DNA of 64,000 bases from Gnetum montanum. Taxonomy: Eukaryota; Streptophyta; Gnetopsida; Gnetales; Gnetaceae. The stretch is from the NCBI GenBank assembly GCA_015680685.1, contig MNCI01008125.1, positions 326,549 to 390,548 on the forward strand. Direction: 5' to 3'. A program made the translations under genes and the position numbers. The notes beneath the pieces are model-generated. The model searched no databases and had not been told where the DNA came from. It was given only the letters and a program-made list of their open reading frames with translations. Shown here piece after piece: positions 54,991 to 64,000 of the stretch. Numbering within the stretch: position 1 is the stretch's first letter; every line of letters starts with the position of its first letter.

Positions 54991-57900
54991 GTTTATTAGG
55001 TAATCGAAAAAAATTAGTTCATGGGAGAGGAATCTATCACATCATGTCAAAATTTTCTTTTTTGCTATTTTGTTTGTATGCTTTAATAAAGTTGATGTAC
55101 TTAGTTAGGATTTTTTTGGCATTTTTTGAGCTTAATGATTAATTATTTATGGTCTTTACCTTTCGTTGAGTGTGTTTTTTTAGTAAGTGTGGGAAAATTA
55201 ATTAATGCACTTTACGAATGTTCACTAGATAAGCTAATGATGGATGGATGAGTTATAGATGTAATGATAATGTGAGAATGTCAAAAAGATCCAAAGTATA
55301 TCGTCAATTGATGGAATGCTTGGTTGATGAAGTTGATCTATCCACTTTTCTTTTATCTATCATTAGTGAACCAAGCTTAAATTTAGTGGGAAGCTTGGAC
55401 TTGCACTGCGAGTTATTAAAGCTACTTCCATCGTAATCATGAGTAGGTGGTGGATCCATACCTTAAGTTATGAGCCTCAAAATCTTGGATGAGTGCTTAG
55501 CCATTGGTGAGGAAAGGGTATGTTATTAATAATTCTCATGACCATTGTAATGGGTCAGATTAGTGTAACTAGATTAAGGTACACATGCTTTCCATTCTTG
55601 ATAATCATGGTTAGAAGAGATTCATGTTTTTTCCTAACCTTAAAAAAAGAGAGAATTTTTAAAATCAATTAAAAAATAAGAGTTAATGAGAAGAGAAATA
55701 TGATTCCAAGCTTATTGGTCCACATAAATTGTTATTTCTACCATCCCAGACCAATTCTATAATCACTCAAGAAAGATCAAGAAGAAAGGTTGAACTAATG
55801 CTCATGCAAAACATGTGTGATGCTAAATGGACATGCTTATCTCATGTTCAACTAGTTACCTAGATCATCTAACTTTCAAATGTAATGATCTAATATAATT
55901 TCTTACCTCATTCCTACCCATGGCTAGGAAGACTTAGAAGTATCTTTCTTAGTGATGTTTGATAATATCAAATGCTGTCACCATCCAAATCCTAAAATAA
56001 ATTTACTCCAAAGGGTTAAGATTGTAACTCTTGATCCTAGTCATGATCACATCATAGAAGATTCTATTAGCTTGATTATAACAATGTAATCATTGTAGGG
56101 ATTAGGATTGGTTAGCATAGCTAAAGGGAGTAATGAGAGATTTATGGTAAAGCCAAATTTAGGGAACCTACTGGACATACATGTATGGATTGTGAAAGAC
56201 CAAACCAAAATCTTGACTTCTAGGTGATTGGTGGCATGTTGCCCTAATTTAGTTTAACCAATGGTTAAACCATGGAGTAATCAAGGCTAGATGACACTCG
56301 TAGTAGTAGATTTGACCTTATACTTAAAAAGGAGACTTGGAGGTCAATTCCTATTGTGTAGACAAGTAGCAATGAAGGGATGAAATAGTTGATCTTTCAT
56401 AGTATGTATTAAATGCTCAGGTATTCTCATGAGCTAAGTAAATTTTTAGCTAGGGATCTAGTGATGTTGCATTATCACCTTCTCTCTCTTCTTCATTAAT
56501 TTATTCTTCATCTCTTTCTTTTCATTCTAACACATTATTATGTATGGCAGAAAGTCAATTAGGTGAAATAAAGGATGAGAGTTGATTATCCAATTGTGAA
56601 CTTGCATTTGATATTGATGTCTCATTGGTTATTAAAAATCCATGGGTGTTCCATCAATAGGATTCACAAGGGCAAGAAAGGCAGATGCTTTCTATGGGAA
56701 GGATCCACTTGTAAAAATCTGGTGGATTGAAATTACAAGTGAGTAAACCCAAGCTTATCTTCGATGAGATGATGGTGGTTACATGGTATAAAGCATTTGA
56801 TTGGTCTCTTACTTATGTGATTATGACTTAATGAGTTTCAAGTTTGATCATGATAATCTATTCCTATCCTATGTCACTTGTGCTAGTTCCTTTAATCTTT
56901 AGTTGTATTTATCTCACATTTTTCTAACTCCTCTCTTTTCTAGTTCTTAGATCATGGGAATGAGAAAATTTATCATTTTGAGTCAAATCTTGTGATTTTG
57001 GATGTCATCCAAGGTAAGTATTATATCTTAGTTTTTTTACTTCCTTTATGGCTTTTTCAAGCTTGCTCCTTAATGTTTTAGATGAGTTTTGTATGGTTGT
57101 TTAGACCTATGATCATTGTAAAAGGTAAGAAAATACATGGAAAGTTAGAAAATTCTGTAATTTTTTCTTGAAAGTGTTGATGGATCCCTTGTGTCAAACT
57201 AGGGATGATGACATTTCTACATTAGTGTACCCTTCACTACTACGTCAGTAGATCCCTATAAAAGGAGGTGAGAATTAATGCCATTCTTATGCATTTTCCT
57301 TTATTTTTTGTGGTTCAAGAAGCAAAAATTTATCATATTTTTATCATAACTTGGATTCATTGAAATTTTATTAAGCATTTTTTCCTTCTTCTTTGCATTG
57401 GCATTGTTTGTGTCATTCAAGCTAGGTGTCTTATAACTCATTTATGGGGAAGAGGCATTGATTTGGATATGTACTTTAAAATTTTGGTGTTTATTTAAAG
57501 TATTTCTAACATATTCTTATTTATTCATGCATACCTTGATTTTACATTTGTGATTATGTTTTTCTTGTGGCCTTGAGGGTTATACTTGTCATTGTTCTGA
57601 TGCACATTTCTTTACAATGGTAGTATGATGTCTAGGGGATTCACTTGATTTTTAGCATTTTTTTTACATCTTATGATTCTCAAGTAATTATGCTTAGGAT
57701 TCCATAGGTCAACAAGGAAGGAGATTGAGAAATCCTAATTCTCAGTCCATGGTCCCATAAGAGAACCATTGGTCCTAGAGGAGAAGAAATAAAAGCAACA
57801 ATTTATTATCGTAGGAACATGACCTTGCTCTAGATTAGTCTAGATAACTTGCTTTACGTGGTTGTTGGTTTCTAGTTCTACCAAGGCATGGATATCCCCA

Positions 57901-58839
57901 AATAGCTTTTGCTAATTAAATGAGCTAATTATGGCTAAATTAATTTTAATAGTAAAATACTTCAAAGAAAGTGTTGTCTTGTATGTAACTAATGGCTATC
58001 TCTTTTAATGATCCCTTAATGTAACCATGAAAACTAAATAGCTTTTCGTAAATTTTACTTCAAATCCTATGTAGCTAATACAATGAATAAGAAATTTTAG
58101 AGAATATATCAATCTTTAATCTTGAGCCATCTACTAGCTAACTTCCTAAAGCTAAATCACAAAATTTTTTCCAAACAAAGTAAGAATCTAAGATAGATAA
58201 ATTATTTGTAAAGCTCAAAATTACACGAAAGATGACATCGATTCTATGTTAAACTAGTTTAGAACTAACACTTATGAAAGTTACCAATTCAACTAGGGTA
58301 ACACTTGCCTCTTATTTCATTAATAGTATGCTAGTTAATTCATGGTGGGAAGGCTCCTAAAATGAAATTAAATAGATGGGTGTATATATAGTTCATCATA
58401 AATTCTAAAGCTCGGGCATTAAAATAGTTTCTATGATATATAACAAGGAAGAAATTGTAACAAGGATCTCTAGGTCGAGCCTTTCATAATGATGCATAGC
58501 TAACAAAAAATGGGGCTATCCTTTTAGGTTCAAGATTCTCACTTAACCAATAATCTATTTAAAATGAGCTTAAGCTTAATTGAGTTCATTGTTTCTTAGT
58601 TTTCTTCAAGCTACTTTGCAATACATCATTTGTTTACTATATAGGAAATAAGTTCTTTTTATTTTCTAATGCAACCCATTTCCACATAGGAGAATTAACA
58701 ACTAGGTTTATCTCATAGCTTGAATAAAAATTGAAAGCAAAAATAAAAATTCCATGAAGAAATCTAAGTTTTGTAGCTTTTGGAAGAGCATTTTAGTATC
58801 CCCATTGTAATAACTAAAAATGTTGGTAGCTGGAATCAT
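54991..58839. other. long AT-rich region without recognised genes
   Basis: This should contain the 3' end of the gypsy element, but I could not find an LTR by matching to upstream sequence. CCCTATAAAAGGAGG at about 57253 is TATA-like and preceded by a CTACGTCAG box, so an LTR or a promoter is possible. No tRNA, SINE or coding homology was seen. Confidence 0.4.
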
Positions 58840-59587
58840 CGAGGGGTCAACGAATGCACAACCTGAACCCCACCTTCGCACAAGGGCCTTGCAAGAAACG
58901 AAGGTGGAGCATCCTCAATGGTCTTGTTGATCGAATAAGGACTTTGCTAGTTGCAATCGGGGCAATGGGTGCAACCGGGGGATGGTGTGGTTAGCCGAAA
59001 TGCAAGTGCAAACAATGCGAAACGGTGCTAAGTGTTAAAGTGATGCTTTGTGGTGCTAAGTGTAGAGCATAGCCAAGGAATGGAGGTGAGCATAGCTAAT
59101 GGTTTCAACCAAAATGGGAGTGTCAACCCACAGAGACTACCACCCAAGCGTAGTACAACATGATGACGTGTGAAAACATGTGAAAAGATGTAGGAAAAAT
59201 GCAATAAAATGCTAGAAAGAGGAGAGAGAAATGGAATACCACCCCAAATAAGAGCATAGTTAATTCCAAAAGGGTCTCAAAAGGTGCACAATGTATAATA
59301 GGAATAGTGGGAGTGTAGTCATAGTCTCAATGGTGTCAGGTTGTGAGGTTTAGTGCTGGTCGTGATGAATTGTGCTTGCCGAGTTGGCCACTGCGGTGTA
59401 CCGTGCAATGTTCTGCAAGGTTGCAACGATGCTGCGGTGTACTATGCAGTGTAGCTATGCCTCTCTACCAGTGTGGTGTACTCTAGGTCTCATTCACCCA
59501 TGGAGCTAAGTGCCAAGATCCCAAATGCCAAATGAAAATACCAATTGCCAATCGATGAAAAATGGAAGCCAACCCCTAAAACATTAG

Positions 59588-59603
59588 GATGCAGGGGTAT
59601 TTA
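59588..59603 (-). promoter_or_regulatory. TATA box of the probable LTR
   Basis: Minus-strand CCCTATAAATACCCC matches the plant TATA consensus and lies in a locally GC-rich context. Confidence 0.6.
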
Positions 59604-59741
59604 TAGGGCTACAGTTAGCCCAAAATGTGGATCAAGCACCACGTGGTAGTGTGGTAGGTGGGATCATGAGAAAAATTTAGAAAATTTTCTAAGTTCGGAG
59701 GTGACCAGAAAAAGTTCAAAAATTTTTCTAACTCTAGCTAC

Positions 59742-60320
59742 TACGCTTGTTCCATGTTACATGTGAAACATGGGATGCTCCCTAGGGATAGGGCATAGCA
59801 TGGACACTTAGAAGAATTTGGTGAAGATTTTAATCCTTATTCTTGTTACACTAGCTACGCTCTAGAGCATAGTAGGAGGGGTGGCCTTAAGAGTTAGAAA
59901 ATTTGCCAAATGCCTCTTCCATGTTGAGCTATCTTGATGGTTTCTTGCCTAACACTTACTCAAAACTGGCCACTAAAAAGTGTGCTACATTGGCTACTCT
60001 CTAGAGCATAGCAAGCATAACAACCTAGGAAATAGAAAATTTGCCAAACTATTTTGTTCATCCCAAGCAACCCTAACAACTTCTGGCTTAGCACTTGGGC
60101 AATCTGGCCATGCAAGTGTGTGTTACACTAGGGAGCATAGTAGGCAGATTTAGAGCATAGCAAGATACTTAGAAAAATTTTCATGCAATTGTTGTTGACA
60201 CTTAGAAAATTTTGCAAAATAGGCCTTGATGCATGTTACACTAGCTATGCTAGGGATCGTAGCACCAACACTTATAAAAAATTTGCCAAGTCTTGACACT
60301 TAGACAAATTTGTTGTTAAG
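59742..60320 (-). repeat. degenerate array with a palindromic core
   Basis: The phrase TGTTACACTAGCTACGCTC-TAGAGCATAG, in varied form, occurs near 59845, 59983, 60120 and 60233, about 115-140 bp apart, with a weaker unit near 59745. The core CTACGCTCTAGAGCATAG is nearly its own reverse complement. Units are joined by CTTAGAAAATTTGCCAAA-like strings. Confidence 0.65.
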
Positions 60321-60420
60321 ATGTAGAAGCCCAAAATTGGTGGTGCTTCACCCATGCTTTTTCAAGATTGGAGGTTGAGAGGTTGAGAACCTTTCTTATT
60401 TTAGGATGAGTCCAAAACTT

Positions 60421-61557
60421 ACCATTAAGCATATCTTTATTAAACTAGTGAGATTCTACCTTTGCAAGGCCAAGATCTATGAGACCATAGAGCTCATATC
60501 GCTTTTTGGCATTGATGTCAATATACTACTCTATATTTCCTTTGAAGTGAAGCTTGTCCCTCTCATACATAATCTTGGCTATTAGGCTATTTATAACATT
60601 TATTATAACATTTTTCCTTGTTCTAAAACTAAGTTTGTGGAGGCCTCTCTTCTCATAAATTTCTCACTAGTTGTCCACCTATTTCTGTAGATTGAAGTCC
60701 TATTTTTTCTATTTGGTCATGGTCTTCATCAAAGCTAAATAAATCTATTTCCTTCATTTCTAATTATAGTCATGCAATGTTGATCCATTGTTAAAGTTAA
60801 TAAATGTTAAGCTTAAAATGTTGTAGATAATTAAAGAAGCTGAATGTATCAATGTCTTATAATTTCTAAGGTGTTTCTTATTTTTCTTACAAGACATTTT
60901 GGCTAATATTCAAAGAGCTTTAAGAAGGCTTTTTCTATGTTTGAATGGTAGCTCTTGCTCTACTTCAATGCTTAGCTCTAATTGCTAATGGCTATGCAAT
61001 TTGAAATTCATCATAAGCTTGTTCATTAATACTTGGACCCTCATCTTTCAATTTGCTTACTTTGGGATAGGTTGTTTGAATCATTTTTTGACACATATCA
61101 CGAGGTTTAATTTCATGGAGCTACTTTGCTAACTCTAATAAAAGGTGATGGGTTTTCATAATAATCATTTGATTCATGCACTTTAACTTATTTTTTGTTA
61201 ATGTAACTCTTACTTTTCCCTTAAGAATGATAAGGGTGATGTGGCACATGAATAAAGTTGCTTTGTAGAATCAATTTTCGATTTTGCTAACGAGCTATTT
61301 TGATTTTTTCAATCTCTTAGTGGTGACATGACAATTAAGACTTAAATCATTATATAAGAATGATACTTCTTCTAGCACTAATTACTATTGGAAAAATAAC
61401 CTTTTTGAGATGACTCTTAATTAAGTTTCAATATCTCTTAATTCTCTTTAAAATTTATAGCTTGTTGAGCTTGATTGGAAATAAGCACAAGCATAACTTC
61501 AACAAGTTTTGTGTTTAAATTTCACAATTAGAACTCTTTCATGTCTTGATATAGCTC
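60421..61557. other. AT-rich spacer
   Basis: No recognised gene or repeat. Confidence 0.4.
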
Positions 61558-61712
61558 ATAAAACTAATTTTTAGAATCATCTTTTGGTTTTATGAGCTCT
61601 ATGCTTTTCCTTGAGCTAATTTTTAGAATTATCTTTTGGTTCTATGAGCATCTTTGTAGCTAGCTTGTAGAGCCAATTTATAGGACTACTTTTTAGTTCT
61701 GCGAACTCTTCT
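61558..61712. repeat. short tandem array, about three units
   Basis: AACTAATTTTTAGAATCATC-TTTTGGTTTTATGAGCTCT (61563) recurs as AGCTAATTTTTAGAATTATC-TTTTGGTTCTATGAGCAT (61613) and as AGCCAATTTATAGGACTACT-TTTTAGTTCTGCGAACTCT (61670), about 50-57 bp apart. Confidence 0.75.
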
Positions 61713-61924
61713 CCTATCATGGCTTTTAATGTGGATTGTTGACCCTAAAAGGAAGGGATGAATAAGTTCCCCAAATTAAAATTTTTTGACACAAAGCACA
61801 CACACCAATTTTAATGTGGTTTTCCAACTTGGGTAGTTCACATCTGGAGGGTAGATCGCAAGCACATCTCTAGACTTTGTTGCTCTCAAATGTGGCTTGA
61901 AGGGTCCACACATTATATAATCTT

Positions 61925-62105
61925 TAATTCACACTCCAGAGTGTTGTGATGTTGCACCAACCATTCAACCCCACAAGGTTCCATTAAGCTTTGAATATGA
62001 TTTCTAGGCTTCCACAACCTTTACAATCTTAAGCTTTATTTAGGAGTGTTATGCTACAACACCAATCATTCAATGTCATAGAATCCCAACAAGCTCAATT
62101 AAGAT
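61925..62105. repeat. diverged tandem duplication of about 110 bp
   Basis: AGAGTGTTGTGATGTTGCAC, CAACCATTCAACCCCA and CCATTAAGCTT (61937-61995) parallel AGGAGTGTTATGCTACAACA, CCAATCATTCAATGTCA and AATTAAGAT (62043-62105). Confidence 0.55.
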
Positions 62106-62399
62106 GCCTTCTCACAACAAGCACATCAACCCCGTAGGGTAAGAAGGGAGAAAAATTATAAGGGATGAATGCAACTTAGTTTACTGATCCCTGTACTTTG
62201 AGTTATAACACACTTTACAATGGACACATGATAATATAATGAAGAGTAATAAGGATTATAATGATTGATGAATGATTAGAAAATGATTGCACATAAGCTT
62301 ACACATTTCCCAAAGAGAATGATGTCTTCTTATAGTCATCATGTTTTCAAATCCATCTTGGAACTCATGCAATGACTAGCTAACAGTAGCTAATGACCA

Positions 62400-62690
62400 T
62401 GGAAGACATCTTCTTCATGCTTGAGATGTCTTTCTATATTTTCCCTCTATTCTAGGAAAACATCTTTGTCTGGGAAAGATGTCTTTCTGAAATCTTCATT
62501 TTGGAAGACATATTTGTCTAAAGAAAGACATATTTCTAAAATTGGCCTGCATTATATGAAGATGTCTTTGCTTGATGGAAGATGTCTTTACCTCAGAAAA
62601 GACATCTACTATTTCTTGAAGAAGGTTTTTCCTATGCATCCTCCAATTCTGGCAAGACATCTACTATTTCTTGGAGATGTCTTTCTTAAC
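62400..62690. repeat. AGATGTCT/AGACATCT motif cluster
   Basis: GAAGACATCTT, GAGATGTCTTT, AAGATGTCTTTC, GAAGATGTCTTTGC, AAAGACATCTACTATTTCTT and CAAGACATCTACTATTTCTT occur on both strands, about eleven matches in 290 bp. Adjacent inverted pairs could form small hairpins. The 127-residue open frame over it (62421-62804) is explained by the repeat. Confidence 0.7.
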
Positions 62691-63349
62691 CTTCCTTTGC
62701 ATGATGAATTCATCAATCTTTTTCTATGCTTATCAAACTTCCACAGACCTTCTTGTCTTGATCCAAGGTTTTTTCCTACAAGCACAACAATCATACATAG
62801 ATAAAAACAACCTTGTCTTCCATTTTTCTTAACATTTTGACATACCAAAAGGTCCACAATCACCCCCTTTTTGGTAATGTCCAAAACTTAAGAAAATGGA
62901 TTAATCTTGTCCCAATACATGATAACACATAAGTTCTAATTCATAATAACATATAAGATGCTTCTCCCACTTTTCGGACATGACCAAAAAGGATAAAGCA
63001 TATAAATAAAGTGCATAAAAATATACTAAGAAAATCATTAAGACATATAAATTCCTATAGTAGCTAGGGATTAGGATAAGCATGGAGGTTCATTAGTATG
63101 TGAATTGAGGTATACGAAAAAAATAAATAGCAAATATAGACCCCACAAAGATAACAAGGGAAACACACCATTTATTCATAGCCATTCGCAAACTATTACA
63201 AACCATACTGTCTAGAATCACATTAGAGTACAACTATCCACAACTGTTATACCACATCAGTCACATATGTGCAAAGTTCCAAAATCACATATGTGAGCAT
63301 AAAAAATTATCTCTTCATTTTTTATCATCAAAAGAAGAGGACAATCAAC
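62691..63349. other. AT-rich spacer
   Basis: No recognised gene. Confidence 0.4.
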
Positions 63350-64000
63350 TAGCCAAGGTCTTAATCACTAACCTCGGTAGCATCCTTGGACTTAGAAATC
63401 ATTGCTACTCTAGATGGATGATAAGTCTCCTAGTCATTGTCATGATTGCTAGTGCTAGGATGGTTGGATCTTTAGGTGTTCTCATTAGAGGACTCAACTT
63501 GTTGCACAGAAGCCCACCTAGGATGAAGCTTTCCTAAAAACCAAGAGGAAGTTGGTGGATTTGATGGAGCTGGTGGCTGCTGAATTGGAAACCATTAGGA
63601 TGTGGTCCCAAAGATGCTCTCCATAGCCTGTTGCTCAAAAGAGCTAGGATCATTAGCAGGAGGTGGAATGGGGTAAGTAGAAGGGACTAGATCATGGTGC
63701 TCTAGCTATGGCATGAAAGCATGATGCTCCCCTTGGAGATCAACTAGGGATGCCTCAAGCTTTTAATCCAACTCCATCCTAGAGTCATATGTATGTGAGG
63801 GTCCAACTATTGAAGAATGTTGCGGTGAGGTAGGAACATCCTCCTTACTATTAGAGATAGGAGGAGTATTAACCTCCTCAAACACTTATTGAAGGAAGGA
63901 GGAATCCTAGTTGCATCCAAACTCCTATGCAAGTAAGAGAGGTTAATCCCAAGCTTTTTGATGGCTCATGCAAAGGGTCGAAGAAGCTTCTTTAGTGAAG
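63350..64000 (-). pseudogene. decayed proline/serine-rich ORF, continues beyond the window
   Basis: One minus frame stays protein-like for about 215 codons through at least ten stops: FEEVNTPPISNSKEDVPTSP, QHSSIVGPSHTYDSRMELD, LEASLVDLQGEHHAFMP, HDLVPSTYPIPPPANDPSSF, EQQAMESIFGTTS, FPIQQPPAPSNPPTSSW and MISKSKDATEVSD. All stops are TAA or TAG, none TGA. I do not recognise the family. Low-complexity P/S/Q-rich regions like this occur in retroelement leader proteins, so an element relic is likely. Confidence 0.5.

Larger units (their letters stand above)
58840..60420 (-). mobile_element. probable LTR (minus orientation)
   Basis: On the minus strand, GCCCTATAAATACCCC (59600 to 59588 region) is a strong TATA box. 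Upstream of it in element terms (60320 to 59740) lies a repeated palindromic array, and downstream a moderately GC-rich leader follows (59580 to 58850). This U3-TATA-R/U5 layout suits a long LTR of about 1.6 kb. The boundaries are uncertain and no second copy is in the window. Confidence 0.45.

Noticed and set aside
62421-62804. 127-residue open frame
   Set aside because: It lies on the AGATGTCT/AGACATCT repeat cluster, and its Lys/Ser/Phe-rich composition comes from the repeat. No family motif.

Overview
The window looks like intergenic chromatin from a large-genome seed plant, most likely a gymnosperm. The reasons are AT-rich spacer, almost no intact gene, many decayed retroelements of different ages, draft-assembly gaps, and fragments of plant-type genes. 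I found no prokaryotic operon, CRISPR array, rRNA or intact tRNA gene. Species assignment is inference. In the notes below, similarity was read by eye from translations and no alignment scores exist.

Layout. 1-4003: two L1-type LINE fragments of one family (copies A and B); B contains a perfect 122-nt fold-back bounded by single Ns, probably an assembly artefact. 4004-5761: AT-rich spacer with one candidate minus-strand exon. 5762-12085: LINE copy C, nearly full length, with ORF1, endonuclease, reverse transcriptase, zf-RVT region, then an unusual C-terminal extension (domain X, coiled coil, conserved terminal motif) and a poly-A tail. 14384-15381: LINE copy H, another family. 16588-20858: a tRNA-headed SINE, LINE D (minus) joined head-to-head to LINE G (plus), then an RTE-type LINE 3' end. 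25240-26280: a second RTE relic with an L1 3' tail inside it. 26425-28931: a small non-autonomous LTR element carrying a 38-bp minisatellite.

30.7-37.8 kb: a MITE with TTAA target duplication, a pair of inverted arms flanking a Merlin-type transposase relic, and fragments of host genes: a PRT6-like UBR box (minus), a DRB double-stranded-RNA-binding first exon (minus, intact), a tripeptidyl peptidase II piece (plus) and a METTL13-like methyltransferase piece (plus). 37895-44164: a LARD-like LTR element with PBS, PPT and a 3' LTR of 582 bp but no recognisable gag or pol. 46.5-49.0 kb: SINE-like units, an AGACATCT motif cluster and a GA/G-quadruplex tract. 50080-54990: a decayed Athila/Tat-type Ty3/gypsy interior. 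58.8-60.4 kb: a probable minus-strand LTR with a TATA box and a repeated palindromic upstream array. 62.4-62.7 kb: a second AGATGTCT/AGACATCT cluster. 63350-64000: a decayed minus-strand ORF.

The best candidate for something undescribed is the LINE family of copies A, C and G, whose ORF2 appears to carry about 370-400 extra codons beyond the usual end. No gene in the window forms a pathway with another. The DRB exon is the only host segment that still reads as functional.
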